Shown: positions 35,278-43,552 of the stretch, piece after piece
Layout of the letters: each line of letters opens with the position of its first letter
How positions within the stretch are numbered: the stretch's first letter is position 1
Assembly (NCBI GenBank): GCA_965203575.1
Contig: OZ241894.1
Span: 3,658,001-3,722,000, forward strand
Origin: Aldehydirespirator sp965203575
Lineage (GTDB): Bacteria; Actinomycetota; Acidimicrobiia; Acidimicrobiales; Aldehydirespiratoraceae
Reading direction: 5' to 3'
Length of the DNA stretch: 64,000 nt
Notes under the pieces: model-generated
Databases searched by the model: none
Seen by the model: the letters and a program-made list of their open reading frames with translations, nothing else
What the model was told of the DNA's origin: nothing
Program-made: the position numbers and the translations under genes

Positions 35278-36343
35278 CTTCCCGTACCCGAATCCGACGC
35301 CGATCGACGAATTCTCGCCATCGCTGGTCAACCATCTACTCAGCTGCCAACTACGAGTCGGGTTCGCTCGCGACACTCTACACAAAGTCTGGAGAAGGCC
35401 GAACACTTACTCAGCACTGGGTCTGGCGGCCCACTCAGTGGCTGAGGCAGCAACCAAGAAACACGACTGGCCCGATGACCCAGATGAGAGGCGGACCCTT
35501 CTCGCAGACCTATGGAAGAAGCAAGTCGAGATTCAGTCATCTAGACTGGAAGACGCCTGGGCACCCGCGTTGCCACCCCCGCCTGAGGAGTGGCCTGGAT
35601 ACGCGCTCACAAGAGTCCGTACGATGCGTAGAGTGGAGCAGCAGCGCAACGCACATGTAGCTGCGAGGTCCAAGCGTGCCCCAAGCACTGGGGTTGAGAT
35701 CGAACTTCGCGATCCTCGATCCGGCTTGTTCGGTCGTGCAGACCGGATCGAGCAGGATGGGTCCTCGACTCGCATCGTTGATCTCAAGACCGGCTTGCAC
35801 CAAGAGGAGCCCACGCAGCTGCAACGAAGGCAGCTGCTTCTATATGCGGTGCTTGTGCACCGCACCACCGGGCAATGGCCGTCCTCCATAGCCGTTGAGG
35901 ACGCTTCCGGCAGCCGGTACTCTCAACCGCTCGATCCCCAGGAGGCCGAGGCGGCGTTGAACGAAGCCCGCGCGGCGGTCGATTCCTTCAACGCGGCGGC
36001 AGAGTCTTCAAGTCTCCTAACTGACGCGAAGCCGAATCAAGACCGGTGCCGATGGTGCGACTATCGAGTCATTTGTTCACCCTTCTGGAATGCGCTGACC
36101 AATGAATGGGGCCAACGATCCACCCTGGGTTCGATTGCGGGTTCAGGCGAGTCGAAGCACGGAGCGTTCGTATCGATCTCCGTAGATAGTCCCCGCGACC
36201 GCGTTGGAACTAGCATGCATTTGACGGGCCTGCCTGTACCGCTAGCTTCGAGCGTTTCGAAGATCGCAATCACAGACTGGGCCGGCATGGTTGAAGCCGA
36301 TGATGTGCGCGCCCGGTGGTCGACAACGATCCGAGTGTGGTAG
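35264..36343 (+). CDS. PD-(D/E)XK nuclease, Cas4/RecB-like with Fe-S cysteines
   Basis: About 359 residues from GTG 35264, or 371 from an upstream TTG at 35228; both overlap the helicase end, so the genes are coupled. The nuclease core is GLFGRADRIEQDG (Asp) with RIVDLKTG (Asp-x-Lys) at about residues 155-178. The cysteines LLSCQLR near the N-terminus and CRWCDYRVICSPFW at about 261 form the four-cysteine Fe-S cluster seen in Cas4, AddB and Dna2-type nucleases. It probably cuts DNA unwound by the adjoining helicase. Such a gene is not part of the textbook Druantia type II set. Confidence 0.88.
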   Translation: MEPTDFPYPNPTPIDEFSPSLVNHLLSCQLRVGFARDTLHKVWRRPNTYSALGLAAHSVAEAATKKHDWPDDPDERRTLLADLWKKQVEIQSSRLEDAWAPALPPPPEEWPGYALTRVRTMRRVEQQRNAHVAARSKRAPSTGVEIELRDPRSGLFGRADRIEQDGSSTRIVDLKTGLHQEEPTQLQRRQLLLYAVLVHRTTGQWPSSIAVEDASGSRYSQPLDPQEAEAALNEARAAVDSFNAAAESSSLLTDAKPNQDRCRWCDYRVICSPFWNALTNEWGQRSTLGSIAGSGESKHGAFVSISVDSPRDRVGTSMHLTGLPVPLASSVSKIAITDWAGMVEADDVRARWSTTIRVW

Positions 36344-36437
36344 GTGAAACGCCCAGAACATTCCTGCATCTGCGGACTGCATATTCGTCGGGACGCTCCT
36401 GGTACAGGACATCAGTTGCAAGAGGGATTCTGAGAGT

Positions 36438-37601
36438 ATGCAACAACGACGAAGGGATGAACCAAGGCTGGCGGTCGTGGATGTGGAAACGACGGGTTTT
36501 TCACGACATGACCGCATCGTCGAGTTTGCTTGCGTCACAGTTGTCGAAGGCACGGTTATCGATGAGTACGAGACTCTGATCCAACCCGAACGCGATCCAG
36601 GACCCGTACACGTTCACGGCATCACCCCAGAAATGCTGCAGTCGGCACCGCCATTCGAGTCTGTCGCGGACGACATCGCGAACCGGCTTGATGGCGCGGT
36701 GCTAGTCGCACACAACATCAGCTATGACATGAGAATGCTGAGGCAGGAGGTAGCACGCCTCGCTAGCGTGAACTTCGATCCAGGCAGGGGACTCTGTACC
36801 TACAAGCTCACCAAGCAGAAGCTCGCGCTCGCTGCCGCAGCTGCAGGACTTCCTGAGCCGAATCACACTGCGCTGGCCGACGCCCGCACGGTTGCTGCTC
36901 TCGTTGACCTCCACGCTCCTAGCGGTGGTCTACGACATCTGCACACGGCCTCATGGGCACCAACGGCCGCCGGTAGCGGAATCACAGTCCGTCGTCCCGG
37001 CGCGCCGCCGCGCCGCGGATCACTCCATCAGCTCGCCGCTCGTACTCGCTGGCCACCCACGTCACAGGAGTCGGCCGCGGTCTATCTCGACGCGCTGGAC
37101 CGCTGCCTCGATGACGGAGTTCTTGAGGTCCATGAACGACACTGGCTAGATGACACTGCCGGAGCTCTCCGGCTTAGCGTCGAAGAACGGACGCGCCTGC
37201 ACGGGCAGTACTTCGAGTTACTGAAGCAACAGATCCTCGCGGACGGGATGGTGACGCAGCAGGAGCAAGAACTCGCAGAGAAGATCGCCGTGGCACTCTC
37301 TTTGGGCCCGACTGGATTGCAGGCCGCTTTGAGCGCCCCGGATCGAGTAGCACTCACAGCAGGTATGAATGTGTGCTTCACTGGTACGAGCGTCGTTGAC
37401 GGTACCCCCGTGAGCAAGAAGACACTAGAGGAGATTGCGATACAGGCCGGAATGCGACCGATGAAGACTCTGACAAATAAGTGTCATGTGCTCGTAGCAG
37501 CCGACCCCATGTCGCGATCGGGTAAGGCCCGTCAAGCTCGCGAGAGGAGCATCCCAATCATTAGCGTGGAGGACTTCATCGAGGCGACCCGAGGGGTCTG
37601 A
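36438..37601 (+). CDS. DEDDh exonuclease with C-terminal BRCT domain
   Basis: A 387-residue protein in three parts. An N-terminal DnaQ-like 3'-5' exonuclease has LAVVDVETTGF (Asp, Glu), VAHNISYDMRML (Asp) and NHTALADARTV (His, Asp) within residues about 10-155. A middle region at about 215-295 resembles a TerB-like helical domain (LDDGVLEVHERHWLDD, then LADGMVTQQEQELAEK). The C-terminal 80 residues are a BRCT domain (VCFTGTSVVDGTPVSKK). It follows the nuclease by 94 bases in the same direction. Co-location suggests end-processing within the defence system, though a separate repair role is possible. Confidence 0.88.
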   Translation: MQQRRRDEPRLAVVDVETTGFSRHDRIVEFACVTVVEGTVIDEYETLIQPERDPGPVHVHGITPEMLQSAPPFESVADDIANRLDGAVLVAHNISYDMRMLRQEVARLASVNFDPGRGLCTYKLTKQKLALAAAAAGLPEPNHTALADARTVAALVDLHAPSGGLRHLHTASWAPTAAGSGITVRRPGAPPRRGSLHQLAARTRWPPTSQESAAVYLDALDRCLDDGVLEVHERHWLDDTAGALRLSVEERTRLHGQYFELLKQQILADGMVTQQEQELAEKIAVALSLGPTGLQAALSAPDRVALTAGMNVCFTGTSVVDGTPVSKKTLEEIAIQAGMRPMKTLTNKCHVLVAADPMSRSGKARQARERSIPIISVEDFIEATRGV

Positions 37602-37629
37602 GCCACAAAGGAGCCTCTCCCGACTCGGA

Positions 37630-38586
37630 TCAGCGCACCCTACTCGTGAGTTGGTCGGCCAGCGCTTTGATCTCGGCGGCCATCGCGAGTTTGTGTCGCC
37701 AAAGAACTGGGATCGACTGGACTCCGTAGTGGGCGCCGGCTATCTGGCCGTAGATAGCGCCGGTGGTGTCGGCGTCATCGCCGAGGTTGACCGCTAGCAA
37801 AGCGCCGTCGCGAAAGCTGTCGGAGCGGTGGAAGGCCCACAGGGCCGCCTCTAGCGACTGGACTACGTAGCCCGTGCCCCTGATGTCGGGCGGGTTGCGA
37901 TCCTTGAACGATCCGCTGGCGATATGTGCGATCCTCTCCGCTAGGGAGTCGCGGTTCCATAGACCCTCGACCGGGCAATAGCCGGGCGACAGCAGCGTGT
38001 CCTTGTCGACGCCCCGCAGCGCGCCGGCCAGTAGACCCGCGAAGTAGCGGCAGGCGTCTACTGCTTCCTGCGCCTGGTGGGTGGTCCGGGAGCTCTCCGC
38101 GGCCATGGCGATGGCCTCCGCAGCATCGCTCGCGTAGAACATCGGTACCGGCGCTAGCCGCATCAGCGAACCGTTGCCGGCGCTGCGCGGGTCGGTGGAC
38201 CCGGCGTACGGGTCGCCGTCCTCGATGAACCGGGCCAGTGCGGCGCTCACGGTGTTGCCTATGTCGAAGCAGGACCCCGTGGAGGACATGTAGCCCTCGC
38301 GCCACCAGCGCACGTAGCGCTGCATCTGGTCCGCCGCGTCGAACCCGCCGCACTCGAGCAGGCTCTCAGCCAGGCACAGCGCCATCGACGTGTCGTCGGT
38401 CCACTGGCCGGGCTCCAGGCGGAACGGCCCGCCGCCGACCATGTCGTCGATCGGCTCGAAGGTGCCGGGCGGTCGGAACTCCAGCGTGGTGCCCAGCGCG
38501 TCGCCGACCGCCAGCCCCAGCAGGCAGCCCCGGAACCGGTCCCGGGTCGTCGGCTCACCGGCCGGCGCCGCAGAAGTACCGCTCAC
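37630..38586 (-). CDS. ADP-ribosylglycohydrolase family protein
   Basis: A 318-residue DraG-like hydrolase. Di-metal site motifs are GLAVGDALG near the N-terminus, QWTDDTSMALCLAESLL at about residue 62 and LGDDADTTGAIYGQIAGAHYG at about 270. The family removes ADP-ribose from proteins or nucleic acids, or hydrolyses related metabolites. Its GTG overlaps the phosphatase stop by four bases (GTGA), so the two are co-translated. Confidence 0.92.
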   Translation of the reverse strand: MSGTSAAPAGEPTTRDRFRGCLLGLAVGDALGTTLEFRPPGTFEPIDDMVGGGPFRLEPGQWTDDTSMALCLAESLLECGGFDAADQMQRYVRWWREGYMSSTGSCFDIGNTVSAALARFIEDGDPYAGSTDPRSAGNGSLMRLAPVPMFYASDAAEAIAMAAESSRTTHQAQEAVDACRYFAGLLAGALRGVDKDTLLSPGYCPVEGLWNRDSLAERIAHIASGSFKDRNPPDIRGTGYVVQSLEAALWAFHRSDSFRDGALLAVNLGDDADTTGAIYGQIAGAHYGVQSIPVLWRHKLAMAAEIKALADQLTSRVR

Positions 38587-39128
38587 GGCTGCTCACGCCA
38601 CCGGCGTATGTACTCCCGCTGCTCGTGGGTCTGCGGGGAACGGGGGACCCGCACGCTCTTCTCCACGTGCTGCCACCACTCGGCGATCTGCTCCAGGGCC
38701 CCGTCGCCGGTGAGCCCGTGGCGCACCAGCCAGCAGCCGACCACGGTCCCGGTGCGGCCGATCCCGCCCCAGCAGTGGACATACACCGTCCTGCCGCCGT
38801 CCAGGGCGCCGTCGACGGCGTCGAGGATGGACGTCATCTCCGCAGGGCTGCGAGGCACCGACATGTCGACGACCGGGTGATGCTCCCACCGGACCTCCAC
38901 GCCCTCGGCCCGCCCCTGCTCCAGCGCGACCTGCGTGTACGGCTCCAGGCCGTCGGCCGGCCGGGTCAGGTCGACGAAGTGGTCGATGCCGGCCCGCACC
39001 AGGGTCCGCAACCGGCTAGCGGCCTCCCTGCGACGCCACGCCCCCGGGTACTCCCCCGCCGCGAACCGGCCCGGCACCACCCAGTACGCGTTAGCCATCG
39101 GCCGATCGACGCTGCCAGATGCGCTCAT
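38583..39128 (-). CDS. dual-specificity/tyrosine protein phosphatase
   Basis: About 181 residues from the ATG at 39128, which has GAAGG upstream. The P-loop VHCWGGIGRTG carries the nucleophilic cysteine and the phosphate-binding arginine of the HCxxGxxR class, and MSVPRSPAEMTSIL precedes it. It resembles the short DSP/PTP proteins often found beside ADP-ribosylglycohydrolases and nucleotide-signalling genes. First or second gene of a small leftward operon with the ADP-ribosylglycohydrolase. Confidence 0.88.
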   Translation of the reverse strand: MSASGSVDRPMANAYWVVPGRFAAGEYPGAWRRREAASRLRTLVRAGIDHFVDLTRPADGLEPYTQVALEQGRAEGVEVRWEHHPVVDMSVPRSPAEMTSILDAVDGALDGGRTVYVHCWGGIGRTGTVVGCWLVRHGLTGDGALEQIAEWWQHVEKSVRVPRSPQTHEQREYIRRWREQP

Positions 39129-39166
39129 GTTCACCTTCTCACTGTGTCGCCCCGACGCGCCCGACA

Positions 39167-39688
39167 CTAGATCGAACCACCGTACGGGTCGCCGGGCAGG
39201 GCCCTCCGGGCGACCCGGCGGGTGCCGAGCGTGCCCCGCTCGGCCAGCTCCTCGTGCAGGACGCCATTGATGCCCCACACCGTCAGCCGGCTGGGATCCG
39301 GCTCGTAGCCGTCCCACCCCTCCCTCGACACGGCCGGCTTGCCGTCGGGCTGCATGCCGAGCAGCAGCCGCCCCCGAAGAGTGCGCGGCGGCCAGAACTC
39401 CGAGTCGTCCTCATAGCCGCGGTTCGCCCACGCGTCGTAGAGGTCGTAGTTGCGCTGGGTGCCCTCGTCGGGCCATACGTACGGGAACAGCCGGTCGTCG
39501 TAGCCGCTGTCTTGCCAGCGAGTCATCCCGTGCGCGTAGCGCTCGGCTTCGACACCGGTGTAGATGGCACCGGGCAGCGCCCTGACCGCCTCGCGGTCCA
39601 TCCGGGGGCGGAACGGTCTGAGCACCTGCAAGCGAAGCGAGTCGGCCAGCACCATCGCGCGTCTGGCAAGCACACGGACTCTGCCCAT
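39167..39688 (-). CDS. hypothetical protein
   Basis: About 173 residues from the ATG at 39688; the frame remains open to 40042 but the extra N-terminus is Arg/Pro-rich and unconvincing, so the start is uncertain. Visible sequence includes GAIYTGVEAERYAHGMTRWQ, DRLFPYVWPDEGTQRNYDL and LTVWGINGVLHEELAERG. No known domain is recognised. It lies 38 bases upstream of the phosphatase gene on the same strand and may belong to that operon. Confidence 0.6.
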   Translation of the reverse strand: MGRVRVLARRAMVLADSLRLQVLRPFRPRMDREAVRALPGAIYTGVEAERYAHGMTRWQDSGYDDRLFPYVWPDEGTQRNYDLYDAWANRGYEDDSEFWPPRTLRGRLLLGMQPDGKPAVSREGWDGYEPDPSRLTVWGINGVLHEELAERGTLGTRRVARRALPGDPYGGSI

Positions 39689-39858
39689 GCCTCCATCGTC
39701 CCAAAGCCATGTGACATGAAGCGTCAGCGCGCTGACATGCTCGCGCGGAATCCGTCCGAGTCTTGGCTGGCTGTGACGAAGGAGGCACCGCACAGCATTG
39801 ACTCCGACGGCCAAACGTCGAATAATGGACGCGCCGAGGGCATTAGCCCGCGGAAGTG

Positions 39859-39896
39859 AAGCCCGGTACCTCTCCGGACGGTGAGTGGCCGGGCTT
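39859..39896. terminator. GC-rich hairpin, possible terminator
   Basis: Inverted arms AAGCCCGG (39859-39866) and CCGGGCTT (39889-39896) with a 22-base loop. It lies 57 bases beyond the stop of the gene at 39954-40724 on the reverse strand. The T-tract is weak, so this is tentative. Confidence 0.35.
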
Positions 39897-39953
39897 TCGC
39901 GCGTCGAGCGGCGCTTGTCCGGCGCGGTCGCGCCGAGACACGGCCGCGGGCGA

Positions 39954-40724
39954 TCATCGGGCCGCGGGCGGTGCGGGCCAGCGCCACTGCTCGGACTCAT
40001 CGAGTGGCGTGCCGCAGCGGCGGCAGAACCGGTGGCTGTCACCGGATGGCAACTCGTGGGAGCACCTGTCCCGTAGAGCGGAGAGCCGTATAGAGCTCAC
40101 CGCCACGCGCAATGCCACCGCCGGCGAGGGCTTGCCGTCGGCGTCGCAGAGGTCCGCCTCCCGGCCGGCCGCGACCTCGATGCCGACAGCACCCCGGGTT
40201 CCCCACAAGTCGGCGCAACCAGGATCAGCGGCGACCTCGACCCGCCAGTGGCCACGACGCGCCCGTAAGTAGAAGCTGCGGCCGTCGTAGGTGCCTGCCA
40301 CCACGAACGGGAATGCCCAGCACGCCACTTCGGCGTCGACGCCGAGTTCTGCGGCGACCCCGGCCAGCTCGGCGCGGGCTCGGTCCTCCTCCGCCAACAG
40401 TGCTTCGGTCGCCTCATCGGGCTCAAGCAGGGGATCCCAAAGCTCGGCGAGTTCTGCTCGGGTCAGCTGGCAAGGGCACCGTGCGCCCCCTTCGTGCGTG
40501 TCTGGACTCGCCGGGGACGGATGGCAAGAGCATGAACAGTCGGCGGCCTTGCCGATGTCGCGGAGCGCCGGCCCTGTTGCGAGGACGGCCAGCCTGGCGG
40601 CGCGCTGCTCCTCCCGCCGCGCCCGGGCCTCCTCCTTGAGAGCGTCGCGCTCCGCCTGATCGAGCGGATCAGGCTGCTCGGGTAGATCAGGCGGCAGCCA
40701 AATCCGGGGCGGATGCAGATTCAT
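39954..40724 (-). CDS. hypothetical protein with C-terminal zinc-finger-like cysteines
   Basis: A 256-residue protein. After a charged helical region (about residues 20-55, RDALKEEARARREEQRAARL) come clustered cysteines CSCSCHPSPASPD and CPCQLTRAE. A beta-rich middle contains GTYDGRSFYLRARRG. The end CSHELPSGDSHRFCRRCGTPL looks like a zinc ribbon. Function unknown. The ATG stands 6 bases after TATACT on the reverse strand, indicating a leaderless message. Confidence 0.72.
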   Translation of the reverse strand: MNLHPPRIWLPPDLPEQPDPLDQAERDALKEEARARREEQRAARLAVLATGPALRDIGKAADCSCSCHPSPASPDTHEGGARCPCQLTRAELAELWDPLLEPDEATEALLAEEDRARAELAGVAAELGVDAEVACWAFPFVVAGTYDGRSFYLRARRGHWRVEVAADPGCADLWGTRGAVGIEVAAGREADLCDADGKPSPAVALRVAVSSIRLSALRDRCSHELPSGDSHRFCRRCGTPLDESEQWRWPAPPAAR

Positions 40725-40730
40725 GAAATA

Positions 40731-40736
40731 AGTATA
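40731..40736 (-). promoter_or_regulatory. -10 element TATACT of the zinc-finger-like gene (leaderless)
   Basis: On the reverse strand TATACT-TATTTC-ATG. It lies at the edge of an unusually AT-rich stretch (40722-40800) that also precedes the divergent gene on the other strand. Confidence 0.6.
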
Positions 40737-40852
40737 GATTGAGCCCCAATATATCTACTCTTGAGAGATATTAATAATCTTCATTATGAGTTAGGGGAGA
40801 GGATGTACGATCACCTATGCAATGCCGGGCGAGCGGAGGACCTGTAAGCCCC

Positions 40853-41161
40853 ATGTCGAGGACGCTTCGACAACTCATCGACGGTGCGAGAGCGAGCGGA
40901 GACTGGGACGCGGTCGCCGACTGGTGCGAGAGCTTCGACTGGTCGCAAGCCGAAGAGATCCCGGTAGGCGAGTATCTTCTGGAGCGGGCAGTCCGGCAGC
41001 GAACCAGCGGCGAGAGTCAGCTCTCGGAGGCCGTCGCCACAGCGCTGGCAGGCGGAGCGACGTGGGACCGGATCGCCGAGATCCTCGGCACATCCACGCC
41101 GGAAGCGCGACAGCGATACGAGCGATCGGTTGAGCGACTCGGAATCGGGCCGGGTCAGTGA
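40853..41161 (+). CDS. small helix-turn-helix-like protein
   Basis: About 102 residues from ATG 40853 (GGAGGA 12 bases upstream), or 114 from ATG 40817. The C-terminal part LSEAVATALAGGATWDRIAEILGTSTPEARQRY resembles a sigma-like/homeodomain-like helix-turn-helix. The N-terminal half is helical and acidic (GDWDAVADWCESFDWSQAEE). Proteins of this kind are often found beside toxin genes in actinobacteria, but no partner is recognised here. Confidence 0.65.
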   Translation: MSRTLRQLIDGARASGDWDAVADWCESFDWSQAEEIPVGEYLLERAVRQRTSGESQLSEAVATALAGGATWDRIAEILGTSTPEARQRYERSVERLGIGPGQ

Positions 41162-41223
41162 TTGCCACCTTCAGGCCGGCAGGCCGGCGTAGGTGAGGAG
41201 TCGGTCGACACTCGAAGGCTCGC

Positions 41224-41712
41224 TCATGGCTGCGGCGGCTCCTGGGGCTCGTCGCCTATTGGACCGGGTTCCGGGTCGGGGAGCAACTCGGCGAACAGCT
41301 CCGACGCCGGGACCTCCGACCAGCTTCTGCCGATGGCGGCTACCGCCACCAGGTCCAGCACGTTGTCGGTGTCCATCCAGGCCGACGCCGTCCACAGCAG
41401 CAGTCGGGCGGCCTCCAGCTCGTCGGGGCTGTTGATGTCGGGATCGCGGTAGAGCGTGTCCTCGGGATAGCCCAGGGCGATCAGCAACTCGGCCCGGCGC
41501 ACCACCTGCAGCGCCGACAGCTCGGTATGCACCTGCCGGAGCCCCGGCGGCCCGTCGGCGGGCCATCCCCGCCACACTCGCCGCGGTCTCTGCGCTGGCA
41601 GCGGTGCCGCCGACTCGGCGGCCTGATCGGCGAGAGCCGACTTGGCCCGCCGTGCTCTGAGGCGCTCGCGGGCCCGCCGGGCCCTCTCCGCGGGGTCGGG
41701 CTGGTGCGCCAT
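41224..41712 (-). CDS. hypothetical protein, second gene of a pair
   Basis: About 162 residues starting at the ATG that overlaps the upstream gene's stop (TGATG). The N-terminus is strongly basic and helical (AERARRARERLRARRAKSAL). The middle contains LQVVRRAELLIALGYPEDTL and INSPDELEAARLLLWTASAW. The C-terminus is acidic and proline-rich. No known family recognised and no transmembrane segment. Confidence 0.65.
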   Translation of the reverse strand: MAHQPDPAERARRARERLRARRAKSALADQAAESAAPLPAQRPRRVWRGWPADGPPGLRQVHTELSALQVVRRAELLIALGYPEDTLYRDPDINSPDELEAARLLLWTASAWMDTDNVLDLVAVAAIGRSWSEVPASELFAELLPDPEPGPIGDEPQEPPQP

Positions 41713-42050
41713 CACCGGTCCTCCGTCCCGGTGTCGCCGGGCCACGAGCGTCGCCAGGTGAGCCTCCGCAGGCGTTCCCGCGCCAAGCGGTGCAGCGAGG
41801 CGACCGTCTCCGGGTCCAGCGGCTCCAACGGGCCACAATCGATCACGGTCGCCGGCCCCGACGGGTCGGCCCGCAGGCCCACCCGCAGCTCCATCAGCAT
41901 CTGCAGATCGCCCTCGGTCGGCGGACCGTTGACCAGCGTCCGCAGCAGCTCGGGGGGCGACAGGCCCCGCTCCCCCGCCGGTGCAGCCGGTCCGGTCCGG
42001 TGCTCTGCGTCGTCGTTGGACTTGTCGATGGATTCTTCGTGCTCGTTCAC
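41712..42050 (-). CDS. hypothetical protein, first gene of a pair
   Basis: A 112-residue protein from a GTG with GGGAG upstream. It has an acidic disordered N-terminus (EHEESIDKSNDDAEH), then a compact stretch LSPPELLRTLVNGPPTEGDL and MELRVGLRADPSG. It is translationally coupled to the next gene. No known family is recognised. Confidence 0.6.
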   Translation of the reverse strand: MNEHEESIDKSNDDAEHRTGPAAPAGERGLSPPELLRTLVNGPPTEGDLQMLMELRVGLRADPSGPATVIDCGPLEPLDPETVASLHRLARERLRRLTWRRSWPGDTGTEDR

Positions 42051-42295
42051 GGCACCGCTCCCTGCTCGTACGCGTCTGGGCTAGGCGGCCGCGTGTGAAA
42101 TGCAGGGGCTCGATTTCCGATCTAAGTCTCGATGATGGATCCAATGTCTAAGCGCCGCCGCCAGCGACCATAGCCGAGGGGTGCGACACGCCGGCGCACC
42201 CCTGAAGCTCCGCTCATGAACGCCTCCCTGATTGGCGGGATTCGGGGCACTGCTCGGTTCTATGATCAGAGCGAGGTCCGAGTCCGGGAGGCAAG

Positions 42296-42838
42296 ATGCT
42301 GCGCAACCGACGAATCACCGCCATCTCAGTGGTGGGGCTGCTTGTTGTGGCGGGGCTCACCGCCTGCAGTGAGGACGACGTAGCCGGGGTGGGACAGACC
42401 GCGGCCGCCACGATGTCGGGACCCGACGGCACGCCGATGGGCACCGTCACCCTGCAGCAAGGGCCCAACGGAGTGCTGGTGTCGGCCGACGTCAGCGGCT
42501 TGGCCCCCGGGCCCCACGGATTCCACCTCCATGACACCGGCGCCTGCGCGCCGGACTTCTCCGCGGCCGGCAGCCACTTCGCGCCCGGCGAAGAGGGCCA
42601 CGGCTTCATGCACGCCGACGGATCCCATGCCGGTGACCTTCCGAACATCTATGCCGGCAGCGACGGCACCGCCAGGGCGGATCACTTCACCAGCGGGGTG
42701 ACGCTGGCGGCGACCGGCGACACGTCCGTGTTCGACGCCGACGGCTCGGCGATCATCATTCACGCCAAGCCGGACAGCTACGGCGCGGAACCGGGCGCCG
42801 GAGACCGCGTGGCCTGCGGCGTGATCGAACGGACCTGA
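42296..42838 (+). CDS. sodC: Cu/Zn superoxide dismutase-like lipoprotein
   Basis: A 180-residue protein with signal segment and lipobox GLTAC, so it should sit on the outer face of the membrane. Metal-site residues of SodC are conserved: GFHLHDTGAC (two His and the disulphide Cys), GSHFAPGEEGHGFM (two His), GSHAGDLPNIY (His), SAIIIHAKPD (His), and VACGVI with the second disulphide Cys. It detoxifies superoxide outside the cytoplasm. GGGAGGCAAG precedes the ATG, and TATGAT at about 42260 could be its -10. Confidence 0.9.
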   Translation: MLRNRRITAISVVGLLVVAGLTACSEDDVAGVGQTAAATMSGPDGTPMGTVTLQQGPNGVLVSADVSGLAPGPHGFHLHDTGACAPDFSAAGSHFAPGEEGHGFMHADGSHAGDLPNIYAGSDGTARADHFTSGVTLAATGDTSVFDADGSAIIIHAKPDSYGAEPGAGDRVACGVIERT

Positions 42839-42839
42839 A

Positions 42840-43100
42840 TCACACTCGGAGCGGATCCGCTTCGACGACCGCGGTGACGGTCTTGCGGCCTAGCCCGGAC
42901 ACCTCTGCGATCTGGCGCAGCGAGGCACCGGCACGATGGGCGGCCCGGATCATGTCGTCGCGGACGGTGATCTCCCTATCGGCCCGCTCCGCGCTAAGGC
43001 CGACCACGGCGAGAGCGGCCCCGATCTCGTAGTCGAGCCCGGACCGGTACTTGTCCATCGCCGCGATCGCGGCAGACACATCCGCTTCGGTGTAGCTCAT
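42840..43100 (-). CDS. small helix-turn-helix protein
   Basis: An 86-residue protein from the ATG at 43100 with GGGAGGAGCT directly upstream. The C-terminus REITVRDDMIRAAHRAGASL followed by RQIAEVSGLGRKTV is a helix-turn-helix like those that precede RelE-type toxins. It is convergent with sodC (stop codons 1-2 bases apart) and divergent from the HigBA module. Probably a small DNA-binding regulator. Confidence 0.72.
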   Translation of the reverse strand: MSYTEADVSAAIAAMDKYRSGLDYEIGAALAVVGLSAERADREITVRDDMIRAAHRAGASLRQIAEVSGLGRKTVTAVVEADPLRV

Positions 43101-43192
43101 AGCTCCTCCCGCAGGCCAGCGGCCAGCTTGTCGAGTCTCCTCGGCTCTGAAGTCCAACTGTAGGCACCACCGACGGCGTCCCGAGCCGCAGC

Positions 43193-43212
43193 GATATCAT
43201 CTATGATATCAT
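43193..43212. promoter_or_regulatory. operator palindrome of the higBA module
   Basis: GATATCAT-CT-ATGATATCAT: the perfect palindrome ATGATATCAT (43203-43212) plus a second GATATCAT copy. It overlaps the higB start codon and contains TATGAT, a possible -10. This fits autorepression by the antitoxin. Confidence 0.55.
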
Positions 43213-43552
43213 GTGGTCGGTTGAAGTAGAGCCAGAAGTCGAGCAATGGATCGATTCCCTGCCCGTGAAGGACTTCGCGAGAGTACTCGCAGCCGTCGAA
43301 CGGCTCTCGGAGCGCGGCAACCAACTGCGAGGACCGGTGTCGCGGGCGCTGGGAGAGGGTCTGTTCGAGTTGCGCATCGACGTCGGCCGCGCCCACCGGC
43401 GCATCACCTACTACTTCGCGGAGCGGCGACGGATAGTGCTGCTGACCGTCTTCCGCAAACAACGACTAAGCGAGCGGACCGAGATCCGGCGCGCCCGCCA
43501 GGCCATGAGACGCTGCATCGCTGAAGGACACACAGCTGAGGAGGACGACTAA
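43211..43552 (+). CDS. higB: RelE/HigB-type mRNA interferase toxin
   Basis: A 113-residue RelE-superfamily protein. Typical segments are VEVEPEVEQWIDSLPVKDFA, GLFELRIDVGRAHRRITYYF and RIVLLTVFRKQ with conserved arginines and lysine near the end. It is followed by an XRE antitoxin in the toxin-first order typical of HigBA (TAATG overlap). Confidence 0.9.
   Translation: MWSVEVEPEVEQWIDSLPVKDFARVLAAVERLSERGNQLRGPVSRALGEGLFELRIDVGRAHRRITYYFAERRRIVLLTVFRKQRLSERTEIRRARQAMRRCIAEGHTAEEDD

Noticed and set aside
39716..39859. A 47-codon forward reading frame ending next to the hairpin at 39859
   Set aside because: No ribosome-binding site or promoter-like sequence and no recognisable product; position next to a hairpin is insufficient.
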